Shown one piece after another: positions 53,701 to 62,067 of a DNA stretch of 64,000 nucleotides. The stretch comes from UBA685 sp049890115 (lineage in GTDB: Bacteria; Pseudomonadota; Alphaproteobacteria; Puniceispirillales; Puniceispirillaceae): NCBI GenBank assembly GCA_049890115.1, contig JBMHCC010000009.1, forward strand, positions 1-64,000, read 5' to 3'. Position 1 is the first letter of the stretch, and each line of letters opens with the position of its first letter. Below the pieces are notes generated by a model, which saw nothing but the letters and a program-made list of their open reading frames with translations, searched no databases and was not told the DNA's origin. The position numbers were made by a program, and so were the translations under genes.

Positions 53701-54234
53701 AATCCGATAAGGCATGGCAGAGGCATCAGCAAAAATATCCAGAATGCCGCCTCTTATCGCAAATTCCCCATATTCACGAACCGTATCATTTCGATGAAAG
53801 CCATTCGCTGTCAGAAATTGGATAATCGTCTCAAGGTTAACTTGTTGCCCTGTCTTTAGTGCCAAGCTTGATTTTGCAAAATAAGATGCAGGTGGGCATT
53901 TCTGCAGCCAGCCATTCACAGTGGTGATAATAATCGCTGGCTCATCTGTCAGAGCTGATAGGCGCGATAGGCTGGCAAGCCTGCGTGAAGTCACTGACGA
54001 ATGCGGCGACACCCTATCAAAAGGCAGGCAATCCCAAGCTGGCACAGAGTGTAATTTAGCATCTGGATTCACAAAGGAAAATCCATTGGTGAATTGGGCC
54101 AAACGGCTATCATCACGCAACACAATAAGCATCTGTTTGCTGGTTGATTGCAAAGCACTTACCACAAGCTGATCAACGCCTTGTGGTGCGCCATCAATAT
54201 ATTTCTTCAATTCTAATTTATCTAGTAAAGACAT
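50788..54234 (-). CDS. mfd: transcription-repair coupling factor
   Basis: 1148 residues, full length for Mfd. N-terminal UvrB-like module (AIRGGILDIFADASAMPYRIDFFGDEIETI), then the RNA polymerase interaction domain (LVHVEHGIGRYEALETI), then the helicase: ICGDVGFGKTEVALRAAF, LIVDEEQSFGVAQKERLK, TLTATPIPRTLQMAL, STNIVESGIDIPSANTMII and LYQLRGRVGRSKQRAYAY. It removes stalled RNA polymerase at DNA damage and recruits UvrA. Five bases after sdhE (which overlaps no gene), an operon seen in many alphaproteobacteria. Confidence 0.97.
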   Translation of the reverse strand: MSLLDKLELKKYIDGAPQGVDQLVVSALQSTSKQMLIVLRDDSRLAQFTNGFSFVNPDAKLHSVPAWDCLPFDRVSPHSSVTSRRLASLSRLSALTDEPAIIITTVNGWLQKCPPASYFAKSSLALKTGQQVNLETIIQFLTANGFHRNDTVREYGEFAIRGGILDIFADASAMPYRIDFFGDEIETIKLFDALSQRSQGSIDEIVIQPAAEFLLDEAAIALFRGRFLELFGGRAAKSPLYESVSAGRMMPGLEHWSALLHQDMAFIEDYCPNAEILFDEDAEAALSARIEQINEFYEARQQPDLDDDVPYYPVPPHWSYRTQNEVDSALKQPSTHHISSFVQDRAASLVYHAGGRIGESFVATKDETQLRIATSYIAKSAEKGPVIIAATSEGAARRTSQLLAEMLNRDIPYAASLSEAIAMQCASACWPLEKGFTIGNLTIVTEQDIFGTRLARPAGRRRADNFLTEVSALEQGDLVVHVEHGIGRYEALETIRSSGSDHDCLMLVYAGGDKLYLPVENIDMLSRYGKDSSDAVLDKLGGVAWQARKAKIKQRIKEMADQLIRIAATRAVATTEPLTAPEGGFAEFCARFGFSETDDQLDAIADVMDDLASGKATDRLICGDVGFGKTEVALRAAFVVAMAGYQVALVTPTTLLARQHGQVFKERFKGFPIDVSILSRMTSTADAKAIKERIEDGTAQIIIGTHALLAKSLQFNNLGMLIVDEEQSFGVAQKERLKELKGDIHVLTLTATPIPRTLQMALTGVRQMSIIATPPIDRLAVRTFIGAWDNVVLKEAILRERFRGGQVFIVCPRIDDMARLYERVLKLVPDAKIISAHGRMSPTELDKAMTQFGEGQADILVSTNIVESGIDIPSANTMIIHRANMFGLAQLYQLRGRVGRSKQRAYAYLTTDPNRLVTPQAKRRLEVMQTLDKLGAGFTLASHDLDIRGAGNLLGDEQSGHVKEVGVELYQDMLRQAVELAKAKKQKQIEEDKSAYSPQINIGTQVLIPEDYIPDLTSRLSIYRRIASLANQDEMNQMMAELVDRFGAIPESVNNLLQIVDLKQLCRRANVLKIDAGDKGFSVIFKDNYFANPEQLVFWISQQKGKVQLKGDHKLVVMRDLQKLDGRASAVKMLLEELVQLAETEAAA

Positions 54235-54238
54235 GTGG

Positions 54239-54514
54239 TTAAAAGTCTTTTTGAAAGTCTTTTATTAAAGAAAAAACACGGTTATCAAATTCCGCAGGCA
54301 CAGCTTCATCGCCGCGCACCCACGCAAAAATGGCAGGGTCACCTGCTTCAAGCAATGCCTCAAAATCAGCTAGTTCTTCACGCGACAAATCAGGCAAATG
54401 ACGTTTGGCAAATTGACCTAATAGCAAGTCTGTTTCTTTCATGCCTGTATAGCTTGCCCGATAAATCAGACGGCGACAAAGTTGCTCTTTTGTTTCACTA
54501 GTTTGTGTCATCAA
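54239..54514 (-). CDS. sdhE: FAD assembly factor SdhE (DUF339)
   Basis: 91 residues. LCRRLIYRASYTGMKETDLLLGQFA contains the RxxYRGxxExD-type motif seen in SdhE (here RASYTGMKETD, with S and T in place of the usual R and G positions). Such proteins help attach FAD covalently to succinate dehydrogenase. Lies just upstream of mfd and divergent from recG, the usual alphaproteobacterial arrangement. Confidence 0.85.
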   Translation of the reverse strand: MMTQTSETKEQLCRRLIYRASYTGMKETDLLLGQFAKRHLPDLSREELADFEALLEAGDPAIFAWVRGDEAVPAEFDNRVFSLIKDFQKDF

Positions 54515-54689
54515 AATGCCTTTTTTTGAGATATGTGACTGAGGTCAATTTGGGGTTTTCGACCTTTTACAGTGCTATATAGCGTAATACCAGTGAAATT
54601 GATCACTTTGAAAGACGACTATTTTATGGTCTTTTGATAGGATAAGACAGATAGACAAAAAATCGCAAAAATAACATCAGCTAGATTTC

Positions 54690-56789
54690 ATGCATCTTAA
54701 CCGCCCTGCCCTTTTATTTCCGCTTTTTGCTAGCCTGACATCCTTGCCAGGGATTGGCAGTCGTCTGTCTGCTATTATGGAAAAGCGCATTGGCACGACT
54801 GTGATTGAGTTATTACGCCATGCGCCAGCCTCTCTTATTGACAGGCGCGCTAGACCTGCCATCCCTGATATTATCGCAGGGCAGATGGTCACCATAGAGG
54901 CGGTGACGATTTCGCAGGATATTACACCGCGCCATATTCAGCGCCCGTCTCGTGTTGTGATGGAAAATGAAACTGGCCAGATTACGCTGGTATTTTTCAG
55001 AGCTGATCCTGATTATTTAAAACGTGTTTTGCCTGTTGGTGAAAGACGAATTATCAGCGGCATAGCTGATATGTTCCAAGGGCAGGTTCAAATCTCTCAT
55101 CCTGATTATATCATCAGCCTCGCCCAATCTGATGAGATGCCGTTGCTGGAGCCTATCTATCCGCTGACAGCCGGCCTAAAGGCAAAAACATTACGCAAAG
55201 CCATTCAGGCCTCTTTGCCAAAAATCCCAGATTTACCAGAATGGATTGACCCTCATTTTATTGCCCAACATAGCTGGCCAGATTTCAAAAGCGCGATGCT
55301 ATCGCTGCATGCCCCACAATCACTAGACCATCTTGACCCTCATCACAGCGCACGATCACGCCTTGCCTTTGATGAATTACTGGCCAATCAGCTCGCATTG
55401 GCACTTATCAGGCAAGAATCAACCGTGCAAGGCGATGGTCAAACACAAGCTGGTGATGGCAGTTTGCGCGAAGCATTGATAAAATCGCTTCCTTTTTCCC
55501 TTACCAATTCTCAGGAAACGGTGCTTGATGAAATTTACAGCGATCAGGCACAGCCAGCACGGATGATGCGCCTTGTGCAAGGTGATGTAGGGTCTGGCAA
55601 AACATTAGTGGCATTACTAGCCATGCTAAATGTGGTTGAAACAGGTCAGCAAGCAGCCTTGCTTGCACCAACAGAGATACTAGCACGACAGCATTTTACC
55701 ACCTTAGCAAAGCTAGCAGAGCCGCTTGGCATTCACTGCGCTTTATTAACAGGCGGCGCCAAGACAATGGCCAAAAAAGCGGTGATGGCAGAAATCGCAT
55801 CTGGTCAGGCGCAAATCATCATTGGGACACATGCGCTATTAACAGATGATGTGAACTTTGATCAGCTTGGCCTTGCGGTTGTTGATGAACAGCATCGCTT
55901 TGGTGTTCGCCAGCGTTTATTACTATCTGAAAAAGGTAAAAATTGTGACGTGCTGGTGATGACAGCAACCCCCATTCCGCGCACCCTTGCTATGACAGCT
56001 TATGGCGATTTGAAATCTAGCATTATTGCTGACAAGCCAGCAGGCCGCAAACCGATTGATACCGCTCTTATCAGCCTTGATAGGATTGCTGAAATCATTG
56101 AAAAGCTAAAAGGAAAATTAGCACCAGATCAGCGTGCCTATTGGATTTGCCCATTAGTAGAAGATAGCGACAAATCAGATATTATGGCAGCTGAAAACCG
56201 CTTTGCACAATTAGCAAAATTACTGCCATCAGCTAATCCGATGCTAGTTCATGGACGCATGAAAGCAGAAGAAAAAGAAGCAGCTATGAGCGCATTTCAG
56301 AGCGGCGCATCACAATTATTAGTGGCAACCACAGTGATTGAGGTCGGCGTTGATGTGCCAGAGGCAAGCATTATCATCATTGAACATGCTGAACGTTTTG
56401 GTCTGGCACAATTACATCAGTTGCGTGGTCGTGTTGGCAGAGGCCATGCACAATCAGCATGCCTCTTAGCCTATCAGGGTCCGCTCAGTGAGACTGCCAA
56501 GGCGCGATTAACCATTATGCGTGATTCCAATGATGGTTTCAGGCTAGCAGAAGAAGATTTGCGCCTGCGTGGCCCTGGTGAAATTTTGGGACAAAGACAA
56601 TCTGGCATGCCAGAATTCGCGCTGGTCGATTTGGCAGCTCATGGTGATTTGATTGCGATTGCCCGTAAAATGGCTGATGCCATCATCACCAAAGATAAAG
56701 AGCTTGCCACCCCGCAATCAGCCCCTTACCGGTTACTGCTAAGCCTGTTTGAAAAGGATAATGCTGTTAAATTTCTGAACTCAGGCTAG
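54690..56789 (+). CDS. recG: ATP-dependent DNA helicase RecG
   Basis: 699 residues. N-terminal wedge/OB domain (MVTIEAVTISQDITP, VFFRADPDYLKRVLPVGERRIISG), helicase motifs LVQGDVGSGKTLVALLAML, LAPTEILARQHF, IIGTHALLTDDV, AVVDEQHRFGVRQR, VMTATPIPRTLAM, TTVIEVGVDVPEASI and LHQLRGRVGRGHAQSAC, then the TRG-type end. RecG drives fork reversal and branch migration. Start ATG at 54690 is natural; it shares the intergenic region 54515-54689 with sdhE. Confidence 0.97.
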   Translation: MHLNRPALLFPLFASLTSLPGIGSRLSAIMEKRIGTTVIELLRHAPASLIDRRARPAIPDIIAGQMVTIEAVTISQDITPRHIQRPSRVVMENETGQITLVFFRADPDYLKRVLPVGERRIISGIADMFQGQVQISHPDYIISLAQSDEMPLLEPIYPLTAGLKAKTLRKAIQASLPKIPDLPEWIDPHFIAQHSWPDFKSAMLSLHAPQSLDHLDPHHSARSRLAFDELLANQLALALIRQESTVQGDGQTQAGDGSLREALIKSLPFSLTNSQETVLDEIYSDQAQPARMMRLVQGDVGSGKTLVALLAMLNVVETGQQAALLAPTEILARQHFTTLAKLAEPLGIHCALLTGGAKTMAKKAVMAEIASGQAQIIIGTHALLTDDVNFDQLGLAVVDEQHRFGVRQRLLLSEKGKNCDVLVMTATPIPRTLAMTAYGDLKSSIIADKPAGRKPIDTALISLDRIAEIIEKLKGKLAPDQRAYWICPLVEDSDKSDIMAAENRFAQLAKLLPSANPMLVHGRMKAEEKEAAMSAFQSGASQLLVATTVIEVGVDVPEASIIIIEHAERFGLAQLHQLRGRVGRGHAQSACLLAYQGPLSETAKARLTIMRDSNDGFRLAEEDLRLRGPGEILGQRQSGMPEFALVDLAAHGDLIAIARKMADAIITKDKELATPQSAPYRLLLSLFEKDNAVKFLNSG

Positions 56790-56831
56790 GTTTCGCCTAA
56801 AAGATAGCTCATCTGACACTCTGTCTCTGGA

Positions 56832-56881
56832 AGAGCTGCCATAAAAAGCACTTACACCTTGCCTAAAGGCCAAGCAGCTCT
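56832..56881. other. structured intergenic stem-loop between convergent recG and DUF502
   Basis: AGAGCTGC (56832-56839) and GCAGCTCT (56874-56881) form a perfect 8-bp outer stem. Within lies a second hairpin CTTGCC TAAA GGCCAAG (56858-56874). The pair sits in the 126-base gap between two convergent genes. Could be a bidirectional terminator or an uncharacterised structured RNA; no T-run follows on either side. Confidence 0.4.
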
Positions 56882-56915
56882 GGAAAAGCACCTCTGGGGA
56901 TATAATCATGCCAGT

Positions 56916-57623
56916 TTATTTGGTTGCTTTTTTGGCTAGTTTTTTCGCTGGCGCTTTTTTCGCAGCAATCTTACCAGTTGCTGTTTTATCAGATTGTTTA
57001 TAAGGCGGTGTGACAATGCCGCCAGATACTACCAGCTTCACCGCATCTTCAACAGACATATCAAGATAACGTAAATCACCACGAGGGCAAAATAACAGAA
57101 AGCCTGATGTTGGGTTTGGTGTGGTTGGCACAAACACATTTACAGTATCTTCGATAATGGCATCTTGCACCTCACCTTTGGTGGTGCCTGTGACAAAGCC
57201 AATTACCCATAAATCTTTGCGCGGATATTCGACAAGAACCACCTCACGGAACGCATCTGATTGCGAGGCCATAACCGTTTCCAAAATTTGCTTGCTTGCA
57301 CCATAAATTGTGCCAACAAATGGCATACGATTTAACAGGCTTTCACCGAAACCAATCAACCACCGGCCGATAAATCCAGCTGCTAATGCACCGATTATCG
57401 TAATAGAGACACCGCCAATAACAAGACCAATGCCAGGAATATTGGAATAAATCGTTGTGCTGAAATAAGGTGGCAATAATTCTGTGACCCAGCCATCAAT
57501 GACATCAACAAATAGCCATGTGATATAGATGGTCAATAAAATAGGTGCCGTGACAAGCAAGCCAGTCAAAAACCAGCCTCGCAATCGTGCTAGTAATGTA
57601 GGCTTTGCGATTACATCGCTCAT
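56916..57623 (-). CDS. DUF502 family membrane protein
   Basis: 235 residues. WFLTGLLVTAPILLTIYITWLFVDVIDGWV is the first membrane span, IPGIGLVIGGVSITIIGALAAGFIG the second. PFVGTIYGASKQILETV and VFVPTTPNPTSGFLLF are conserved DUF502 stretches. The function is not established. The C-terminus carries a lysine/alanine-rich tail (KIAAKKAPAKKLAKKATK), likely cytoplasmic and possibly nucleic-acid or lipid binding. DUF502 commonly sits by recG in alphaproteobacteria. Confidence 0.88.
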   Translation of the reverse strand: MSDVIAKPTLLARLRGWFLTGLLVTAPILLTIYITWLFVDVIDGWVTELLPPYFSTTIYSNIPGIGLVIGGVSITIIGALAAGFIGRWLIGFGESLLNRMPFVGTIYGASKQILETVMASQSDAFREVVLVEYPRKDLWVIGFVTGTTKGEVQDAIIEDTVNVFVPTTPNPTSGFLLFCPRGDLRYLDMSVEDAVKLVVSGGIVTPPYKQSDKTATGKIAAKKAPAKKLAKKATK

Positions 57624-57751
57624 AGCTTATCCTCTCTTTCAGACATTTCGCCAACCATAGCAAACATCGTTGCTAGTGTTAAGTACTTGCAACGGTTTTC
57701 ACGCACAACCTGTTACTGTACCAATTAACTCTTTCATACTAAGGTTTTTTC

Positions 57752-58576
57752 ATGGCAGATCATAAATCATTACATATTCAAATATCACGCATCGCAGATA
57801 TCATGGCAGCGTTACGTGATAAACAGACAGGCTGCCCTTGGGATATCGAACAGAGCTTTGAGACCATCGCCCCTTATACAATAGAAGAGGCTTATGAAGT
57901 ATCAGAGGCGATTGCCTCAGGTGATAGAGACAAAATCGCTGATGAATTAGGTGACTTGCTTTTGCAGGTGGTGTTCCATGCCCAGATAGCAGAAGAAGAA
58001 GGCAGCTTTACCCTGTCTGATGTCGCGATGAAAATTTCAGATAAAATGATACGCCGTCATCCACATGTTTTTGGTGATGAGACAAGAGCAGATGCGGCTG
58101 AAACACGCCTTGCATGGGAAGAGATGAAGGCGATAGAACGCCAGAACCTAGCCGCTTCAAAACAACAAAAGGGGCAACCATCTATCCTAGATGATGTGGC
58201 TGTTACCCTGCCAGCTATGGTGCGTGCTGGCAAATTGCAAAAACGGGCTGCCAGAGTGGGGTTTGATTGGCCTGATCTGGCATCTGTTATTGCAAAATTA
58301 CATGAAGAAACAGATGAATTGCTGCAGGAATGGCATGTTGATGCCCCTCAGACAGATAGGCTGGAAGATGAAATAGGCGATATTTTATTTGTGGCATCCA
58401 ATCTGGCACGAAAAGTTGGTGTTGACCCAGAATCCGCCCTTTTGCGCACCAATCGCAAATTTGAAAACCGATTTAAATTTCTAGAAGCTCGTTTGAAGGA
58501 ACAAGGTATATCACTAGAAGATGCTAGCCTTGATGAGATGGAAGCCTTATGGCAGCAGGCAAAAAAGACAAGCTAA
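57752..58576 (+). CDS. mazG: nucleoside triphosphate pyrophosphohydrolase
   Basis: 274 residues with two MazG domains. The first includes CPWDIEQSFETIAPYTIEEAYEV, with the acidic metal-binding motif EAYE...DELGDLLLQVVFH. The second begins KLQKRAARVGFDWPD and has EETDELLQE and DEIGDILFVASNLAR. It hydrolyses nucleotide triphosphates to monophosphates, cleaning the nucleotide pool. In related genomes it follows hflX; here hflX is absent and an inositol-phosphatase gene lies between it and hfq in opposite orientation. Confidence 0.96.
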   Translation: MADHKSLHIQISRIADIMAALRDKQTGCPWDIEQSFETIAPYTIEEAYEVSEAIASGDRDKIADELGDLLLQVVFHAQIAEEEGSFTLSDVAMKISDKMIRRHPHVFGDETRADAAETRLAWEEMKAIERQNLAASKQQKGQPSILDDVAVTLPAMVRAGKLQKRAARVGFDWPDLASVIAKLHEETDELLQEWHVDAPQTDRLEDEIGDILFVASNLARKVGVDPESALLRTNRKFENRFKFLEARLKEQGISLEDASLDEMEALWQQAKKTS

Positions 58577-58580
58577 CTTG

Positions 58581-59438
58581 CTACCTTATAACAGGGTCTG
58601 GCCAAATATGATTTGCAAGGCTATGCCAGCTAGCATCATCAGGCGCGACAAGGATAGCGGCTGGATCATGAGGTGAAAACGGTTTACCAGATGGCAGTGC
58701 ATAGCTCACCAGACCTGCTTGGCGTGCAATGATATCAACAGGGCTATGATCCCATGAAGTTGTTTTGGCATGCATCAGATAATCATGCTCACCAAAGGCA
58801 AGTAATGCTGCTTCGCATCCAGCACTGCCAATTAATCGACGACCTTTCAGGGCGCGCAATTGTGCTCTGACGGCCTCTCTCATTTGGCCATTTAACCCTT
58901 TAATACCACCTGTGCCTATCATATCTTGCAAAGTGCGGCGCGGCGTATCTCTGGTAATCTTATGCCACTCAGATAGCTGTTTATCATTACCAAGTTTCTG
59001 GTGAAAATTCCCCTCACCAGCCACACCAACAATTATATCATTTTTAAGCGGCCGCAATATCCATGATATCAGAGGTTCACCATGATCAATCAGGCTGATC
59101 ATGGAACAGAAATGCTCTGCGCCATTAACAAAATTGCGTGTGCCATCAATGGGATCAACCACAAAGCTGAGATTTTTAGGGATTTGCCGTTCCAAAGCAG
59201 GCTCATCAGAGATGCTTTCTTCACCAACCACAAACACATCATCCAGAAGCATTGAAAGACGCGGCAATAGCCAGAACTCTGCCTCTCTATCAGCGATTGT
59301 CACAAAATCAGTATCACTGCTTTTTGTAGCGATATCATCTGCTGATAGATTTTGATAAAGCGGCATGATCAGTGTCTCAGATGCCTCTATCATCAAGGCA
59401 GAGACATGATCAATCAGCCCGTAATCACTATCGCTCAT
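58581..59438 (-). CDS. inositol monophosphatase family protein
   Basis: 285 residues. Lithium-sensitive phosphatase superfamily: FVTIADREAEFWLLP, the metal-binding VVGEESISDEP (GEE motif), SFVVDPIDGTRNFVNG (DPIDGTxNF) and the C-terminal DHSPVDIIARQAG (WDHxP-type). The family includes inositol-1-phosphatase, histidinol phosphatase HisN and CysQ. The sequence does not decide among them, although sulfur genes elsewhere in the window make CysQ-like PAP hydrolysis possible. Converges with mazG, four bases apart; 50 bases from hfq. Confidence 0.82.
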   Translation of the reverse strand: MSDSDYGLIDHVSALMIEASETLIMPLYQNLSADDIATKSSDTDFVTIADREAEFWLLPRLSMLLDDVFVVGEESISDEPALERQIPKNLSFVVDPIDGTRNFVNGAEHFCSMISLIDHGEPLISWILRPLKNDIIVGVAGEGNFHQKLGNDKQLSEWHKITRDTPRRTLQDMIGTGGIKGLNGQMREAVRAQLRALKGRRLIGSAGCEAALLAFGEHDYLMHAKTTSWDHSPVDIIARQAGLVSYALPSGKPFSPHDPAAILVAPDDASWHSLANHIWPDPVIR

Positions 59439-59488
59439 TCAACAACTCTTCACTTTATCTTACTAAATAATGCGCTGCTATCCTGCCA

Positions 59489-59725
59489 TTAGGCATCATC
59501 TATCAAATCAGATAAATCAACAGGATTGACAGGCATAATGGTTGAAATCGCATGTTTATAAATCAGCTGAATATGGCCATCACGTTTCAATAACATTGAA
59601 TAATTGTCAAACCAGGTGATAATGCCTTGTAATTTGACGCCATTCATTAAGAAAACAGTGACAGGCGCATGTTGTTTGCGCATCTGGTTAAGGAACACAT
59701 CCTGCAGGTTCTGAGATTTATCCAT
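59489..59725 (-). CDS. hfq: RNA-binding protein Hfq
   Basis: 78 residues from ATG 59725; the longer frame to 59773 runs into the dat gene. Sm1 motif region LQDVFLNQMRKQHAPVTVFL, then GVKLQGIITWFDNYSMLL, and Sm2 motif IYKHAISTI. Length typical for alphaproteobacteria. Hexameric RNA chaperone that pairs small RNAs with mRNAs and modulates translation and decay. Confidence 0.98.
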   Translation of the reverse strand: MDKSQNLQDVFLNQMRKQHAPVTVFLMNGVKLQGIITWFDNYSMLLKRDGHIQLIYKHAISTIMPVNPVDLSDLIDDA

Positions 59726-59753
59726 GTTTCGACCTGCTCCATTATTGTTTTTA

Positions 59754-60599
59754 TTATGTGCCGATAGACTCAATATAGGCTATTCGAAGCTGTTTGGCTA
59801 TAGAGCCAGCGCGCCCCTGATTGATTTGTGCATCATCAATCTTGCCAATCGGTGTTACCAAGGTTGTCGCACTGGTCAAAAATGCCTCTTTGGCTTTCAG
59901 TGCTTCAGCAAGGGTAAAGGGGCGTTCAACCAGCTGTAATGATGCCTGTTCTGCGACTTTCAGAACGGTCTTTCGGGTGATGCCATTTAAGATTTTATGT
60001 GTGGCAGGGCGCGTGATAAGTTCGTCATTTTCGCTAACAATCCAGGCATTAGAAGAAGAGCCCTCTGTTACAGTGCCATCATCATCAATCATCCATGCTT
60101 CAAATGCGCCAGCCTCATAGGCAGCCTGCTTGGCAAAGCAATTTGGCAATAGCTGAATGGTCTTGATATCACGGCGTTCCCATCTTTGATCAGGCACTGT
60201 GATAACAGTCTTTGGCTCTGGTAATTCAGCAGGTGGCACAGGGCTATGACGTGTTGTGATAACCAAAGCTGGCTGAAGCTGCTTTGTCCATTTATGATCA
60301 CGCTTTGCAACACCTCTTGTGACCTGAATGTAAACCAGTCCTGTTGCGATCTGATTCACACGAATAAGACGTGCGATAATCATCTGCAAAACAGAACGCT
60401 TAACCGGCATCGGAATACGCATCTCATGGAGCGAGCGTTCCAGCCTGTCTAGATGACCATCTTCATCTGCCATTTTACCCTGATAAAGATAAATGACCTC
60501 ATAAACACCATCACCAAATTGATAGCCCCTATCATCAATAGAGATAGCAGCCATCGCATGAGGAACATAAGAGCCATTTACATAGGATATCTTAGACAT
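59754..60599 (-). CDS. dat: D-amino-acid transaminase (D-alanine aminotransferase)
   Basis: 281 residues, fold type IV PLP enzyme. SIDDRGYQFGDGVYEVIYLYQG, YIQVTRGVAKRDHKW (active lysine region), EGSSSNAWIV and KEAFLTSATTLVTPIGKID match D-amino-acid transaminases. It makes D-alanine or D-glutamate from keto acids for cell wall synthesis. Encoded between trkA and hfq as in other alphaproteobacteria, with 32 bases from trkA and 28 from the hfq start. Confidence 0.93.
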   Translation of the reverse strand: MSKISYVNGSYVPHAMAAISIDDRGYQFGDGVYEVIYLYQGKMADEDGHLDRLERSLHEMRIPMPVKRSVLQMIIARLIRVNQIATGLVYIQVTRGVAKRDHKWTKQLQPALVITTRHSPVPPAELPEPKTVITVPDQRWERRDIKTIQLLPNCFAKQAAYEAGAFEAWMIDDDGTVTEGSSSNAWIVSENDELITRPATHKILNGITRKTVLKVAEQASLQLVERPFTLAEALKAKEAFLTSATTLVTPIGKIDDAQINQGRAGSIAKQLRIAYIESIGT

Positions 60600-60631
60600 A
60601 ATGTTTAATTACAGATGGTTAAAGGTGTTTG

Positions 60632-62017
60632 TTAATTTTTAAAATAAGCAGTATCGCTTGCCAGAATGCTTTCTGCCTTGGCAGCACGCCCTTGTTTAGC
60701 GAATAAAATCACCAAATCATTTGGCTGAATTTCGGTATCACCACGCGGCGGAATAACCTCACCACCGCGGATAATCGCCCCAATCGTCAACCCTTTTGGG
60801 ATACGCGCATGACGCAACGCCACACCAACCAGAGGTGAATCAGGCATAATCTCTGCCTCTAGCACCTCACCATGGCCTTCAACCACTGAATGCACATCAC
60901 GGATACGGCCACGTCTGACATATTCCAGAATAGATGACACTGTAATTTGCGGTGGGTTTACCACAGCATCAATGCCTAATGTTGACATAAGGGGTACAAA
61001 TCCAGGGTTATTGACCAATGCCACTGTGTGTGTTGCCCCCATTCTTTTCGCCAAAAGAGCTGATAGGACATTGACCTCATCATCATTGGAGACAGCCACA
61101 AAGGTTGAGGTGCTGGCAACGCCAGCCTCTTCTAAGATATCAGCATCAAGAGAGTCACCACAAACAACGCTTACACCACTTAATTCAGCAGCGATGTTAC
61201 GTGCCTGACTTTTATCAATTTCGATAATGGTTGCTTTGGTGCTATTTTTGCCGCCAGCGATTTTACGCCCAAGCAACATGCCGATATTACCGCCACCAGC
61301 AATCACAGCTGATGCTGCCTCTGCTTCAGTATGACCAAAAGCTGCCATTGCCCGCTGTGTATGCGCCACATCGCACACAAAATAGACTTTATCGCCTTCT
61401 TGCAATTCATCCTTGCCATCACGAGGGACAATAACGCTATTACCTCTGACAATCGCAACAATCGTCATGCTCAATTCAGGAAACAGCCCTGTTAAATGAC
61501 GCAAAGGTGTTGATAAAATCGGGCAATTCGCCTTTGCAAGCACGCCGATAAGCTGCACGTTGCCATCTGCCATATCTTTGACATCAAAGGCACCTGGCAA
61601 GCGTAATTGGCGTTCAACAGATAATGATACTTCTTGTTCTGGCGAGATAATATGATCAATGGGCATATGATCCTGACCATATAAATCCCTAAATTCAGGA
61701 TTGAGATAGGCCCATGAGCGAATTCTGGCAATGCGTGTTGGTGTCTGGAAAATTGTATGTGCGACCTGACAGGCAACCATATTAATTTCGTCAGACTCAG
61801 TCACAGCAATAAGCAATTCAGCCTCAGCAGCCCCTGCTTCGATTAAGATATCAGGATGCGAGGCAACACCAACCACGCCATGCACATCAGCATGCTCAGC
61901 CACACGCTGAATTTTTTCAGCATCAGCATCAATAACTGTCACATCATTTTGTTCTGCTGCCAAATGAGAGGCAATGGCACTGCCAACAAGGCCTGCGCCG
62001 CAAATCACAATTCTCAT
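60632..62017 (-). CDS. trkA: Trk system potassium uptake regulatory protein TrkA
   Basis: 461 residues. Two RCK units: the first begins MRIVICGAGLVGSAIASHLA with an NAD-binding GxGxxG motif, the second AVIAGGGNIGMLLGRKIAG. Each is followed by a TrkA-C domain (QEVSLSVERQLRLPGAF region and ILEYVRRGRIRDVHSVVEGHG). It gates TrkH-type potassium channels in response to nucleotide. Follows ntrX with a 50-base gap; in alphaproteobacteria this order is conserved. Confidence 0.97.
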   Translation of the reverse strand: MRIVICGAGLVGSAIASHLAAEQNDVTVIDADAEKIQRVAEHADVHGVVGVASHPDILIEAGAAEAELLIAVTESDEINMVACQVAHTIFQTPTRIARIRSWAYLNPEFRDLYGQDHMPIDHIISPEQEVSLSVERQLRLPGAFDVKDMADGNVQLIGVLAKANCPILSTPLRHLTGLFPELSMTIVAIVRGNSVIVPRDGKDELQEGDKVYFVCDVAHTQRAMAAFGHTEAEAASAVIAGGGNIGMLLGRKIAGGKNSTKATIIEIDKSQARNIAAELSGVSVVCGDSLDADILEEAGVASTSTFVAVSNDDEVNVLSALLAKRMGATHTVALVNNPGFVPLMSTLGIDAVVNPPQITVSSILEYVRRGRIRDVHSVVEGHGEVLEAEIMPDSPLVGVALRHARIPKGLTIGAIIRGGEVIPPRGDTEIQPNDLVILFAKQGRAAKAESILASDTAYFKN

Positions 62018-62067
62018 AAAACTGCCTTTATCCTAGTCATAACAATCATAGCGATTTATGCTTTTTG

